Assembly (NCBI RefSeq): GCF_025144465.1
Contig: NZ_CP083553.1
Coordinates: forward strand, 3,602,001 to 3,666,000
Reading direction: 5' to 3'
DNA from: Leisingera sp. S132
GTDB taxonomy: Bacteria; Pseudomonadota; Alphaproteobacteria; Rhodobacterales; Rhodobacteraceae
Length of the DNA: 64,000 bases
The position numbers and the translations under genes are program-made. The notes under the pieces were generated by a model. The model was given only the letters and a program-made list of their open reading frames with translations. It did not search any database and was not told the origin of the DNA. Position 1 is the stretch's first letter. Each line of letters starts with the position of its first letter. Shown piece after piece: positions 1-8,725 of the stretch.

Positions 1-394
1 TATAGACCTGGTAGAAGGGGTTCGGGATCAGCACCACAGGCTTCTGCCCGTTCTTCTGCTCCGGGCATAGTGCCATCGCGGCATTGTACAGACCCTCGCG
101 GGTGCCGTTCAGCGCCATGATCTGCGTCTCGGGGTCCGTGGTCACACCATAGCGGCGGTGGATCCAGTCCGAAATCGCACCGCGCAGTTCCGGCGTGCCG
201 TCATTGTTGGGGTACTGGTTAAATCCGGCGGCGGTTTCTGCAATGACATCCGTAACCCAGGCCGGAAACGCATGCTTGGGCTCGCCAATGGTCATATGCA
301 CCACATCCCCGCCGGGGGTGTGGTGGTCCAACAGCGCTCTCAGGCGCGGAAACGCATAGGCTGGCAGGTTCGAAAACCGCTCAGGAAAATCCAT
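1..394 (-). CDS. Class I/II PLP-dependent aminotransferase, N-terminal part
   Basis: The gene runs off the left edge of the window; about 131 N-terminal residues are visible. They begin MDFPERFSNLPAYAFPRLRA and include the IGEPKH segment, NQYPNNDGTPELRGAISDW and NGTREGLYNAA, which match the N-terminal substrate- and PLP-binding region of fold-type I aminotransferases related to the DapC/aspartate group. The PLP lysine lies outside the window. The ATG at 394 fits the family N-terminus. The amidase upstream is on the same strand about 110 bases away, so co-transcription is possible. The substrate cannot be assigned from this fragment. Confidence 0.85.
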   Translation of the reverse strand, partial: MDFPERFSNLPAYAFPRLRALLDHHTPGGDVVHMTIGEPKHAFPAWVTDVIAETAAGFNQYPNNDGTPELRGAISDWIHRRYGVTTDPETQIMALNGTREGLYNAAMALCPEQKNGQKPVVLIPNPFYQVY

Positions 395-503
395 ATCTTA
401 TGCCTCAGTCACGGGATCATTGGCGCCCCGTTTGCGCATCAGGTTACAGGGGGCGGGCGGACGCGTCCACCCGGTGATGCGGTCGTCGGGCCGAATGTGG
501 CTT

Positions 504-1835
504 TCAGGCCAAGGCAGCCTCGATCGCGGCGCCGATGCGCAGCAGGGCCTCCTCGCAGTCCGGCTGCCCTAGAACCTGCAGCCCGCAGCTGGGGATGCCG
601 GTGGGCAGCGACAGGCCGCACAGCCCCATCAGATTGCCGATCCGGGTGTTGCGCAATGCCATCAGGTTGGAACGGACGTAATAGTCGTGATCGCTTTGCA
701 GCCGGTCCAGGTTGGGCGGCAGGATTGGCGAGACAGGGCTGAGCACTGCGTCAAATCCGGCCACCGCCTGATCCCAGGCCATCCGGCACTGCTCCAGCTT
801 GGCCCAGGCCGCAACATAATCCGGTCCGCCAAACTGCGCACCGGAACGGAAGCGTTCCAGAATCTCAGCGTACATGAGCTGCGGCGCAGCCTCGATCACG
901 TCCTTCCACAGGCCATAGGCCTCTGTGGTGTAAAGAATCGGGCTGAGGCCCATCGCATCGTCCAGCGCAGGCAACTCCAGCGGCACGATCTCTGCCCCAG
1001 CATCTTTCAGCCTGTCCATCGCCTCGCGGTGGGCAGCAGCAACGTTCTGATCGAGATCGTTCTGCGCCACGTTCTGCAAATCGGCAAACCGGCAGCCTTT
1101 CAGGGAGCCAGGGTTGCGCAGGTCAGGACCCGCAGTCCCTTCCAGTACGCCCAGCAGCAGCCCGGCATCTTCGACTGACCGGGCCAGCGGGCCGACGGTG
1201 TCGAACTTCAGGCACAAGGGCACGACGCCCTCCAGCGTGATCCGGCCGGAGGTTGTCTTGAGCCCCACAAGATCGTTCCAGGCCGAGGGAATCCGGACAG
1301 AACCGCCCGTGTCAGAGCCGATTCCGCCGGCTGCCAGCCCGTAAGCCACAGAAGCCGCCGCGCCGGAGGATGACCCTCCCGGAGCGGCCTTCTGGTCATT
1401 TACGCAGGGCGGTGTTTCCTTGACCGGGTTAAAGCCGAGGCCCGAAAACGCCAGCTCGCTCATGTGGGTTTTACCGAGGCACACCGAGCCCATAAGCGTT
1501 GCATTGGACAGCACGGCAGCATCCTGGTCCGGCACCCGCCCCTTGAGCAGGTCCGAACCGGATTCGGTTGCGGTGCCGGCGCTGTCGAACAGGTCCTTCC
1601 AGCTAATCGGCACCCCATCCAAGAGCGAGCGGCGCAAGCCCAGACGGGCGCGCTGCTCAGCCGCTTCCGCCTCTGCCATTGCGCGGCAATGGGTCACCTG
1701 CGTGTAGATCCGGTCTTTCAGGGGATGCGCGTCGATAGCGTCCAGATAGCAGCGCGTCAGTGCCACCGGGCCGATTTCACCGGCCGCAATCCCGCGTCCC
1801 AGGTCGGCGGCAGTCATCGTCAGCCAGTCTTGCAT
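504..1835 (-). CDS. Amidase signature family protein
   Basis: A 443-residue amidase-signature hydrolase of normal family length. The Ser-cisSer-Lys triad is visible: Lys about 80 in ISWKD, the cis-Ser in GGSSSG (about 153-158) and the nucleophile Ser about 179 in DTGGSVRIP. These enzymes hydrolyse C-N amide bonds; the substrate is unknown, and it could equally be an uncharacterised aryl-amidase or AtzE/AtzF-like enzyme. Starts at 1841 (MLMQDW) and 1835 (MQDWLT) are both possible. An AGGGGAG Shine-Dalgarno lies only 3 bases from the first and about 9 from the second, so 1835 is chosen. It is divergent from the UbiH-type gene at 1946. Confidence 0.85.
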   Translation of the reverse strand: MQDWLTMTAADLGRGIAAGEIGPVALTRCYLDAIDAHPLKDRIYTQVTHCRAMAEAEAAEQRARLGLRRSLLDGVPISWKDLFDSAGTATESGSDLLKGRVPDQDAAVLSNATLMGSVCLGKTHMSELAFSGLGFNPVKETPPCVNDQKAAPGGSSSGAAASVAYGLAAGGIGSDTGGSVRIPSAWNDLVGLKTTSGRITLEGVVPLCLKFDTVGPLARSVEDAGLLLGVLEGTAGPDLRNPGSLKGCRFADLQNVAQNDLDQNVAAAHREAMDRLKDAGAEIVPLELPALDDAMGLSPILYTTEAYGLWKDVIEAAPQLMYAEILERFRSGAQFGGPDYVAAWAKLEQCRMAWDQAVAGFDAVLSPVSPILPPNLDRLQSDHDYYVRSNLMALRNTRIGNLMGLCGLSLPTGIPSCGLQVLGQPDCEEALLRIGAAIEAALA

Positions 1836-1945
1836 CAGCATCTCTCCCCTTGCCTGCTGCCGGCGACGGTAGCGGCAGCAGGACGCAGGCACAATCCCGC
1901 GCTTCCTGCATGGACAATCCCGTCAGCAGGCGCATATTGCGGGGC

Positions 1946-3172
1946 ATGAAAAATGCGTCCGATATCCTGATCGTAGGCGGCGGGCTGAATGGTCCGGCGC
2001 TGGCTCTGGCCCTGGCTCAGACCGGCCACAGCGTTACCGTTGTCGACTCGCTGACCCCAGACAGGCTGGCCGACGAGGGTTTCGACGGCCGCGGTTATGC
2101 GCTGGCGCTGGCCTCGCAGCGGCTGCTGCAGCAGACCGGCGTCTGGCAGCATGTCGGGGACAACGCGCAGCCCATGCTGGAGATCAAGGTTACAGACGGC
2201 CACGCGGGCCACGGGCCCTCGCCGTTTTTCATCCATTTCAACCACGCTGAGCTGGAAGAAGGCCCGATGGGATATATGGTCGAGGACCGCTTCCTGCGCC
2301 GCGCATTCCTGCAGGCGATGAAGGACGCCCCAGGCATTACAACGGTATCCGGGCGCACGGTGGTTGCACAGGCACCGGATCAGGCCGGTGTGACAGTCAC
2401 GCTGGATGACGGCGGCGAACTGCGCGGCCAGGTGCTGGTTGGCTCTGACGGGCGCCGCAGCGGCACTGCGCAACGGGCGGGGATCAAAAGGACCGGCTGG
2501 GACTATGGCCAGACCGCGCTGGTCTGCGCCATCGACCACGAAAAGCCGCACCACGGCATTGCCCACCAGTTCTTCTTGCCGCCCGGGCCGCTGGCAATTC
2601 TGCCGCTGCCAGGCAACCGGTCGTCTATTGTGTGGAGCGAACGGACCGAGACCGCCAAGGCGATCCACGCGTTGGATGACGCGGAATACATCCAGGCGCT
2701 GCGGCCCCGGTTCGGCGATTTCCTGGGGGAGATCTCCCTGGCGGGAAAACGCTTCACCTACCCGTTGAACCTGACCATCGCCAACAGTTTCATCGGCGAC
2801 CGGATGGCGCTGATCGGCGATGCCGCTCACGGCATGCACCCGATTGCCGGTCAGGGCCTGAACGCGGGTCTGCGCGATGTTGGCGCACTGGCCGAAGTGA
2901 TCACCGAGGCCACCCGGCGGGGCGAGGACATCGGATCCTCCCTGGTGATGGAACGTTATCAGCAATGGCGCCGTTTCGACACCGCCTCTCTGGCGGCGGC
3001 GACTGACGTGTTCAACCGCCTGTTTTCCAATGACAACCCGCTGCTGCGGCTGGGCCGGGACATTGGCATGGGGCTTGCGGGCGCGCTCCCCGGCCTGCGC
3101 CGCGGTTTCGTGCGCGAGGCGGCAGGCCTGACCGGCGATCTGCCGCGGCTGCTGAAAGGGCAGGCAATATAA
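1946..3172 (+). CDS. UbiH/UbiF/VisC/COQ6-family FAD-dependent hydroxylase
   Basis: A 408-residue flavoprotein monooxygenase of the ubiquinone-biosynthesis hydroxylase family. The N-terminal Rossmann motif is VGGGLNGPALA (about 10-20), and the second FAD motif GDAAHGMHPIAGQGLN lies near residue 290; the latter is typical of UbiH/UbiF/COQ6. The expected role is hydroxylation of the polyprenyl-benzene ring in ubiquinone synthesis, at the inner membrane. Which ring position it hydroxylates cannot be told from sequence. The ATG at 1946 puts the dinucleotide motif at the normal distance from the N-terminus; a longer in-frame reading back to 1760 has arginine-rich non-family sequence and is rejected. 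Confidence 0.85.
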   Translation: MKNASDILIVGGGLNGPALALALAQTGHSVTVVDSLTPDRLADEGFDGRGYALALASQRLLQQTGVWQHVGDNAQPMLEIKVTDGHAGHGPSPFFIHFNHAELEEGPMGYMVEDRFLRRAFLQAMKDAPGITTVSGRTVVAQAPDQAGVTVTLDDGGELRGQVLVGSDGRRSGTAQRAGIKRTGWDYGQTALVCAIDHEKPHHGIAHQFFLPPGPLAILPLPGNRSSIVWSERTETAKAIHALDDAEYIQALRPRFGDFLGEISLAGKRFTYPLNLTIANSFIGDRMALIGDAAHGMHPIAGQGLNAGLRDVGALAEVITEATRRGEDIGSSLVMERYQQWRRFDTASLAAATDVFNRLFSNDNPLLRLGRDIGMGLAGALPGLRRGFVREAAGLTGDLPRLLKGQAI

Positions 3173-3197
3173 GTGGAATTGGCGGCCCTGGCCCGGA

Positions 3198-3386
3198 TCA
3201 GTCCAGCTGGCGCGCCTCGTCCACCAGCATCACCGGGATGCCGTTGCGGATCGGAAAGGCCAGGCTGGCCGCGCGTGAGACCAGCTCTTGCGCTTGGGCG
3301 TCGTATTCCAGCACGGTCTGGGTCAGTGGACAGACCAGTGCTTCCAGCATCCGCCGGTCAAAGGCAGGCGCCTGTGTTTCGGTCAT
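3198..3386 (-). CDS. Trm112/YcaR-like small protein
   Basis: A 62-residue protein with the Trm112/UPF0434 pattern: [17 protein letters not shown], then [19 protein letters not shown]. Bacterial members (YcaR) are small accessory proteins of poorly known role; eukaryotic Trm112 activates methyltransferases. Only one cysteine remains (C19), so the zinc site seen in some relatives is absent. It overlaps the end of the upstream LON-domain gene by four bases, indicating translational coupling. The UbiH-type gene ends convergently only about 25 bases away. Confidence 0.8.
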   Translation of the reverse strand: MTETQAPAFDRRMLEALVCPLTQTVLEYDAQAQELVSRAASLAFPIRNGIPVMLVDEARQLD

Positions 3387-4027
3387 TGCAGGGTTTCCTC
3401 CTGAGAGCCGCCACGCAGGGCAAACTCGATCAAAGTGACAAGCGTTTCCCGTCTTGTGGCAAGGCAGGGCGCCTCGAGCAAGGCCTGTTTATCCTCGGGA
3501 TCAAATTCCAGCAGCATCGCCAGTGAATTGATCAGCAACTCGTCATCCGCATCCTTCAGCGCCTCCCAGTCGGTCGACAGGTTGCGGGCAGAAAAGAAAC
3601 GGTCAAGGAGATCCAGGAAAGAAGGCCGGTCAAGGGTTTCATCCGCCTCGCAGCGGCCCAGATCCCTGTCGAACCCTGCCCAGCTGACATCACAGCGCCG
3701 GTAAGGCGTGAATCCGTTTGTCTCACGGGTGATTCTGAACCGGGAGACCCCCGACAGAGTGACAAGGTAGCGGCCGTCTTCTGTTTCAGAGAATTGCGTC
3801 ACCCGGCCGGCGCAACCGATGCTATGAAGTTCTTCTCCGTTGCCGTGCGGGGGAGGACAAGGCTGCACCATACCGATCAGCCGTTGCCGCGTTTTCAGCG
3901 TGTCTTCAAGCAATTGCAAATACCGCGGCTCAAAGATGTGCAAGGGCAAGCGCGACCGGGGCAACAGAAGCGCCCCGGGCAAGGGAAACACGGCGATCGT
4001 GTCCGGCAAATCGGCAGGCTGGATCAT
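3383..4027 (-). CDS. LON peptidase substrate-binding domain protein
   Basis: A 214-residue protein with a LON substrate-binding (LON N, PUA-like) fold and no ATPase or protease domain. It opens with [20 protein letters not shown] and [15 protein letters not shown], the classic start of this domain, followed by the IGMVQP and GCAGRVTQF segments. Stand-alone proteins of this type are common in Alphaproteobacteria and have no established function. It sits between the thioredoxin/TPR gene (27 bases upstream) and the Trm112-like gene (4-base overlap), suggesting a three-gene operon, perhaps linked to protein quality control by the thioredoxin neighbour. Confidence 0.85.
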   Translation of the reverse strand: MIQPADLPDTIAVFPLPGALLLPRSRLPLHIFEPRYLQLLEDTLKTRQRLIGMVQPCPPPHGNGEELHSIGCAGRVTQFSETEDGRYLVTLSGVSRFRITRETNGFTPYRRCDVSWAGFDRDLGRCEADETLDRPSFLDLLDRFFSARNLSTDWEALKDADDELLINSLAMLLEFDPEDKQALLEAPCLATRRETLVTLIEFALRGGSQEETLQ

Positions 4028-4054
4028 GGGACAGAGTGTAGTGCTGCCCCGGTC

Positions 4055-4981
4055 TTAGGCAAATATCATTGAACTGAGCTTGCGGCGCCCGTTCAGCACC
4101 ACCGGGTCGTTCGGTTTGAGCGCATCGAAGATTGTAAACAGCTGTGTCTTGGCGGCGCCGTCATTCCACTCGCGATCACGGCGGAACAGCTCCAGCAGCT
4201 CCGTCACTGCTGCCTCCGCTTCGCCAGCCGCATGCAGCGCCTGCGCCAAGTCAAAACGGGCTTGGTGGTCCTCCGGGCTGGCGTCCACCGCGGCACGCAG
4301 TTCAGCAACCGGACCAGCATTTTCCGCCTGCCGCGCAAGCGCGATCTGCGCGTGAACCGCCTCAATCTCAGCCGCGCCGGAAATCTCCGCAGGCGCGCCG
4401 TTCAGAACCGCCTCGGCCTGATCCAAGTCTCCCAGCGCGATATGCGCGCGCGCCAGCCCGCCATAGGCGGCAGCATTCTTGTCATCCTCACCCAGGATCG
4501 CCGCAAAGGTCTGGGCCGCATCTGCGACCGCGCCTTCGGCCAGCATCTGCTCAGCCGCTTCCAGCGCCTCACCCAGGCCGCCATCGGCAGTACCGCCTGC
4601 GGCCTCGATCACCTTCTTAACGAAGGCATCGATTTCGGACGCCGGCAGCGCGCCCTGGAACATGTCGATGGGGCGGCCCTGCACGAAGGCCACAACTGTC
4701 GGGATCGACTGCAGCGGCAAGCCCTGCTGAGCCAGCGCCTGGGCCAGGCGCTGGTTCTCATCCACGTTGATCTTGGCCATAGTGGCCGCACCCTTAGCTT
4801 TGGCAACTGCAGCCTCCAGCATCGGGCCGAGGGTCTTGCACGGGCCGCACCAGGGCGCCCAGAAATCCACAATCACCGGCGCTTGCATAGATGCATCCAC
4901 CACATCCTGCATAAATGTGGCTTCGGTCACGTCTTTGATCAGGTCATCCGCCGGTGCGGCGCTGCCAAGAATTTCACTCAT
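4055..4981 (-). CDS. Thioredoxin-domain protein with TPR-like C-terminus (YbbN/CnoX-like)
   Basis: A 308-residue protein. Residues about 20-125 form a thioredoxin domain with the active site FWAPWCGPCK (C45, C48). The rest is alanine-rich helical sequence resembling tetratricopeptide repeats, with EAAEQMLAEGAVADAAQTF as one unit. This is the YbbN/CnoX architecture, a redox-linked holdase cooperating with chaperones. The intact CxxC differs from the SxxC of E. coli YbbN, so thiol-disulfide activity is plausible. The ATG at 4981 is the family start; the frame stays open upstream to 5929, but that sequence is proline/arginine-rich and antisense to the DUF6653 gene. Confidence 0.85.
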   Translation of the reverse strand: MSEILGSAAPADDLIKDVTEATFMQDVVDASMQAPVIVDFWAPWCGPCKTLGPMLEAAVAKAKGAATMAKINVDENQRLAQALAQQGLPLQSIPTVVAFVQGRPIDMFQGALPASEIDAFVKKVIEAAGGTADGGLGEALEAAEQMLAEGAVADAAQTFAAILGEDDKNAAAYGGLARAHIALGDLDQAEAVLNGAPAEISGAAEIEAVHAQIALARQAENAGPVAELRAAVDASPEDHQARFDLAQALHAAGEAEAAVTELLELFRRDREWNDGAAKTQLFTIFDALKPNDPVVLNGRRKLSSMIFA

Positions 4982-5055
4982 CAGATTGTACTCCGCTAGG
5001 AACTTGCCCCCTATATGGAATCCTGCGCGCCGGAAACCAAGAGAGGAGTTTGCCA

Positions 5056-5577
5056 ATGGCCCGCCACAGGTTCGATCTCTTCGCTGCGTCAGAGCGGCTG
5101 ATGAAGATGGACGACGCCGCCTGGGCGCGGCATGCAAACCCGTGGAGCGTCTACAGCCGGATGTCGGTGCTGCCGCTGATGACCCTGGCGATCTGGTCAA
5201 GAGTCTGGCTGGACTGGGGAGCCCTGCTGCCGGTTCTGCTGGTGCTGGCATGGACGTGGTGGAACCCGCGCGCCTTTGCGCCGCCTGCCAGCACGGACAA
5301 TTGGGCCTCGCGCGGCACATTTGGCGAACGGGTTTTTCTGAACCGGGCACAGGTTCCCGTTCCCCGGCATCACGAGATGTGGGCAAAAGGCCTGGCCTGG
5401 GTGTCAGGCATCGGCGTTGTCCCCTGGGTTCACGGCCTGTGGGCATTGAACCCGGGCACCGCCCTGGCGGGGCTGATCCTGATGATTGGCGGCAAGCTGT
5501 GGTTCGTGGACCGGATGGCCTGGCTGTATCAGGACATGCAGGACAAACACTCCGGCTATGCCCGCTGGCTGCGCTGA
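5056..5577 (+). CDS. DUF6653 family membrane protein
   Basis: A 173-residue probable membrane protein. It begins MARHRFDLFAASERLMKMDD and carries hydrophobic stretches near residues 35-65 and 115-150, with NPWSVYSRMSVLPL preceding the first. I recognise it as the DUF6653 type common in Rhodobacteraceae, with no known function. The start at 5056 has GAGAGGAG 8 bases upstream. It is divergent from the thioredoxin gene at 4981, so the short gap between must hold both promoters. Confidence 0.75.
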   Translation: MARHRFDLFAASERLMKMDDAAWARHANPWSVYSRMSVLPLMTLAIWSRVWLDWGALLPVLLVLAWTWWNPRAFAPPASTDNWASRGTFGERVFLNRAQVPVPRHHEMWAKGLAWVSGIGVVPWVHGLWALNPGTALAGLILMIGGKLWFVDRMAWLYQDMQDKHSGYARWLR

Positions 5578-5631
5578 CAGGGAGCCCTCCCGCCTCCGGC
5601 TTCAGGCCCGGCTTTGCCTGCCCCTTGCGGC

Positions 5632-5725
5632 GTTGGGCCGGGCGCCGCGCTGACGCGCGGCGGCCCTGCACTGCGCGGCAGCGCAGTGCCACGCCCAACT
5701 GAGAGGGAACATCACGCGGATGTTC
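5632..5725. repeat. Structured intergenic repeat, copy 1
   Basis: Nested palindromes lie in the gap between the DUF6653 gene and xthA. The outer arms are GTTGGGC (5632-5638) and GCCCAAC (5693-5699). Inside are two perfect stems: CGCCGCGC/GCGCGGCG (5643-5650, 5655-5662) and GCACTGCGC/GCGCAGTGC (5668-5676, 5681-5689). Together they would fold as a three-way junction. A further hairpin, GAACATC/GATGTTC (5707-5713, 5719-5725), follows. The 13-mer CGTTGGGCCGGGC (5631-5643) recurs at 47909-47921, where a second element has the same layout. There is no U-tract, so this is not a standard terminator. Confidence 0.65.
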
Positions 5726-5754
5726 ATGATCCGGCGGGAGCGCTCCGCTTAAGG

Positions 5755-6543
5755 TTACAGGTCGAATGTCGCAAATACCGGCGCGTGGTCGCTGGGCTTC
5801 TCCCAGCCGCGGGCATCGCGCAGGACCTTGCTGGAGTGGGCCGCGTTCCGGATGTCCGGCGTCGCCCAGACGTGATCCAGCCGGCGCCCCTTGTCGGCGG
5901 CATCCCAATCCCTGGCCCGGTAGCTCCACCAGCTGTAAAGGCGACCATCCGGAATGTCGTTCCTGGTCACATCGGACCAGTTGCCCGCGTCCATCACATC
6001 GGCGAAGTGCTCCACCTCGATGGGCGTATGGCTGACGACCTTCAGTAGCTTCTTGTGGTCCCAGACGTCATCCTCCCGCGGGGCGATATTGAGGTCGCCT
6101 ACCAGGATCGACTTCTCCGGCTTCTCCGCGTGGAACCAGTCCCGCATATCCGTCAGATAGTCCAGCTTCTGGCCGAATTTCTCATTCTGCTCCCTGTCCG
6201 GCACATCGCCGCCTGCGGGCACATAGAAATTGTGGATCACAACCCCGTTTTCCAGCCGGCCTGCGACATGCCGTGCATGGCCGAGACCGGCGAAATCCTT
6301 GTCGCCGATATCCTCGATCGGCAGCCGCGACAGAATGGCGACACCATTGTATCCCTTCTGGCCGCGACCGATCATGTGGGGGTAGCCAAGTGCGGCAAAG
6401 CCCTCCAACGGGATCTTCTCCACCGGGCTCTTGCATTCCTGCAGGCAGAGGATGTCCGGCCCTTCCTCCTGCAACAGCTTCTGCACGATCGGCTCGCGCA
6501 GGCGGACAGAGTTGATGTTCCAGGTTGCAAGGGAAAATGGCAT
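5755..6543 (-). CDS. xthA: Exodeoxyribonuclease III
   Basis: A 262-residue enzyme of the ExoIII/AP-endonuclease family (EEP fold), acting in base excision repair by cutting at abasic sites and trimming 3' ends. Catalytic motifs are visible: N9/N11 in TWNINSVRLR, the metal ligand E36 in LQECKS, VGDLNIAPREDD, and the C-terminal SDHAPVFATFDL. Length is normal. The ATG at 6543 gives the conserved MPFSLATWNINS start; the frame extends to 6660 but without family similarity. The neighbouring response-regulator gene upstream has its own terminator, so xthA is probably transcribed separately. Confidence 0.93.
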   Translation of the reverse strand: MPFSLATWNINSVRLREPIVQKLLQEEGPDILCLQECKSPVEKIPLEGFAALGYPHMIGRGQKGYNGVAILSRLPIEDIGDKDFAGLGHARHVAGRLENGVVIHNFYVPAGGDVPDREQNEKFGQKLDYLTDMRDWFHAEKPEKSILVGDLNIAPREDDVWDHKKLLKVVSHTPIEVEHFADVMDAGNWSDVTRNDIPDGRLYSWWSYRARDWDAADKGRRLDHVWATPDIRNAAHSSKVLRDARGWEKPSDHAPVFATFDL

Positions 6544-6642
6544 CGCGGCCCCCGTGATGTAATCCGTGTTCGGCAGCGATACTGCCTGCGCGGGCGGAGA
6601 AGTGCCAGAAGTGTTTTCCCCTCCCGCGTCAGACAGCCGGAA

Positions 6643-6672
6643 CAAAAAATGGCCGGACATAGAGCCCGGCCA
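6643..6672 (-). terminator. Rho-independent terminator of the response-regulator gene
   Basis: Read on the minus strand, the stem TGGCCGG...CCGGCCA (arms 6666-6672 and 6650-6656) is followed by a run of six T (6644-6649). It lies about 105 bases beyond the stop of the response regulator at 6778. Confidence 0.75.
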
Positions 6673-6777
6673 AGTCCAACAGGGAGGTGCATATCATCAC
6701 CCGGATATGCGCGGGAGTAGGACCACTCTAAAGATGAACCTCAGGTCCCTCTTTGATCTGGCTCAACGCCTGCAGCA

Positions 6778-7464
6778 TCAGGCAACCAAGCGGTATCCGC
6801 CTGATTCCGTTACCAGCAGGCGTGCGTTCGAGGGATCAGGCTCAATCTTCTGACGCAGGCGGTAGATATGGGTTTCCAGAGTATGGGTGGTCACCCCTGC
6901 GTTGTACCCCCAGACCTCATGCAAAAGAACATCACGCGGCACCACTCCGTCGCTGGAGCGGTACAGGAATTTGAGAATATTGGTTTCCTTCTCTGTCAGC
7001 CGGATTTTGCGCTCGTCCTCGGTGATCAGCAGTTTCATAGACGGCTTGAAAGTATAGGGCCCAAGCGCAAAGACGGCGTCTTCCGATTGCTCGTGCTGGC
7101 GCAACTGGGCACGGATGCGGGCCAGCAGTACGGGAAACTTGAAGGGTTTAGAAACATAGTCATTAGCGCCGGCATCCAGACCCAGAATCGTATCTGCATC
7201 GGTGTCGTGGCCAGTCAGCATCAGAATCGGTGACTTCACCCCTTGTTTGCGCATCAGGCGGCACAACTCACGGCCATCGGTGTCAGGCAGACCAACGTCC
7301 AGGATTATCAGATCATACAAGGCTTCCTTGGCACGCTCCATCGCGCTTTGACCATTCTCTGCTTCGAACACGTCAAAGTCTTCGGTCATCACCAGCTGTT
7401 CGCTCAAGGCCTCGCGCAGGTCCTCGTCATCATCAACCAGCAGAATTTTCTTCAGTTGCGCCAT
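6778..7464 (-). CDS. OmpR-family response regulator (CenR-like candidate)
   Basis: A 228-residue two-component regulator. The receiver domain (about 5-120) has the acidic pocket D11-D13, phosphoacceptor D56 in LILDVGLPD, T84 and K106 in SKPFKFP. The C-terminal winged helix (about 135-225) ends ETHIYRLRQKIE and GGYRLVA. The start at 7464 has a strong GGAGGGC Shine-Dalgarno. No histidine kinase lies beside it. Sequence style and the missing partner resemble CenR, the essential envelope regulator of Caulobacter and Rhodobacter, but I cannot align it here, so CenR is only a candidate. It is divergent from ribA; the space between is about 160 bases. Confidence 0.88.
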   Translation of the reverse strand: MAQLKKILLVDDDEDLREALSEQLVMTEDFDVFEAENGQSAMERAKEALYDLIILDVGLPDTDGRELCRLMRKQGVKSPILMLTGHDTDADTILGLDAGANDYVSKPFKFPVLLARIRAQLRQHEQSEDAVFALGPYTFKPSMKLLITEDERKIRLTEKETNILKFLYRSSDGVVPRDVLLHEVWGYNAGVTTHTLETHIYRLRQKIEPDPSNARLLVTESGGYRLVA

Positions 7465-7627
7465 CGGCTCGCCCTCCTGTTCTCCTGACCACACATGCGC
7501 ATCCCTTGCGCCGGCGGCAAGATTTGCTGCAAAACTCTCACGCCGACGTGTCCATGGCATGGAAATTATTTCACATCCGTTGCATTTAGGCGTAAAGACA
7601 GCAAGCTTTGTTACAAAATAACATCGG

Positions 7628-8725
7628 ATGCCCCGCATGAGCCTGATGCCCACAATGATCGAACTGCTGGCCCGCGCCCGGGTCGATCTGCGCATGGGAC
7701 TGCCGGTTGTGCTGACAGCCGGCAGAGATGCCGCACTGGCAATAGCCGTAGAGACACTTACTGAAGCCCGTCTTTCGGAAATGCACTCCTTGGGGAAGCT
7801 GTCCTTGGCTCTGACGGCCCGTCGCGCAGAAACGCTGAAGGCGCGGGTTTATGACGAAGATACCGCCCGTGTGGCAGTGCCCGTGTCCGAAGGCTTGGCT
7901 TGGATTCAGGCACTGGCCGACCCGGCAGATGATCTGAACACTCCGATGAAAGGCCCGTTGTCCAGCCTGCGTGAAGGCAATGCGGAATTGCACCGGCTGG
8001 CAATTGCCCTGGTGAAATCCGCACGGCTTCTGCCTGCCGCAGCCCTTGTTCCGTTGGACAGCCCGGCCGATTTTGCAATCGGTTACGGGCTAACCACCAT
8101 TTCCCGAAGTGCTGCCGCTCCGCTGCTCAGCGAAAGTTCGCCGCTGCACCCGGTGGCCGCGGCCCGCCTGCCGATGACGGCCGCCGAGGCTGGGCGGCTC
8201 CACATTTTTCGCCCTGAAGATGGCGCCGAAGAGCACTATGCGGTGGAAATCGGCCGCCCCGACCGCAGCAAACCGGTGCTTGCCAGGCTGCATTCGGCGT
8301 GTTTCACCGGTGACGTTTTGGGCTCACTGAAATGTGACTGCGGCCCGCAACTGCATGGAGCGCTCACCCAAATGGGAACAGAAGGCGCAGGCGTGCTCCT
8401 GTACCTCAATCAAGAAGGCCGCGGCATTGGCCTGGCCAACAAGATGCGGGCCTATTCTCTGCAGGACCAGGGCTTTGACACAGTAGAAGCCAACCACCGG
8501 CTCGGCTTTGAAGATGATGAACGGGACTTCCGGCTGGGCGCTGCCATCCTGAAGAAGATGGGCTTTTCGCACGTGCGGCTGCTGACCAACAACCCGAACA
8601 AGATCGTTATGATGGAGAAAACGGGTATTCAAGTGGCCGAACGGGTGCCACTGAAAGTTGGGGAAAACGCCCACAATCAGCATTACCTGGCCACCAAGGC
8701 CCGCAAGTCCGGGCATATGCTGTAA
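7628..8725 (+). CDS. ribA: GTP cyclohydrolase II
   Basis: A 365-residue enzyme catalysing the first committed step of riboflavin synthesis from GTP. The catalytic domain fills the C-terminal half: zinc ligands C225, C236 and C238 (C-x10-C-x-C) in [14 protein letters not shown], then [16 protein letters not shown] and [15 protein letters not shown]. The N-terminal half (about 1-160) does not show the RibB (DHBP synthase) motifs clearly and is a roseobacter-type extension. Start codons at 7628, 7637, 7646 and 7655 are all in frame with no obvious Shine-Dalgarno, so the exact N-terminus is uncertain. The stop overlaps the next start by one base. Confidence 0.92.
   Translation: MPRMSLMPTMIELLARARVDLRMGLPVVLTAGRDAALAIAVETLTEARLSEMHSLGKLSLALTARRAETLKARVYDEDTARVAVPVSEGLAWIQALADPADDLNTPMKGPLSSLREGNAELHRLAIALVKSARLLPAAALVPLDSPADFAIGYGLTTISRSAAAPLLSESSPLHPVAAARLPMTAAEAGRLHIFRPEDGAEEHYAVEIGRPDRSKPVLARLHSACFTGDVLGSLKCDCGPQLHGALTQMGTEGAGVLLYLNQEGRGIGLANKMRAYSLQDQGFDTVEANHRLGFEDDERDFRLGAAILKKMGFSHVRLLTNNPNKIVMMEKTGIQVAERVPLKVGENAHNQHYLATKARKSGHML

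Noticed and set aside
4982-5929. Upstream extension of the thioredoxin gene frame
   Set aside because: It is antisense to the DUF6653 gene, proline/arginine-rich and lies outside the YbbN-like fold; the ATG at 4981 is the family start.
7465-7627. Possible FMN riboswitch ahead of ribA
   Set aside because: The gap is only about 160 bases, is shared with a divergent gene and shows no RFN-type conserved core.
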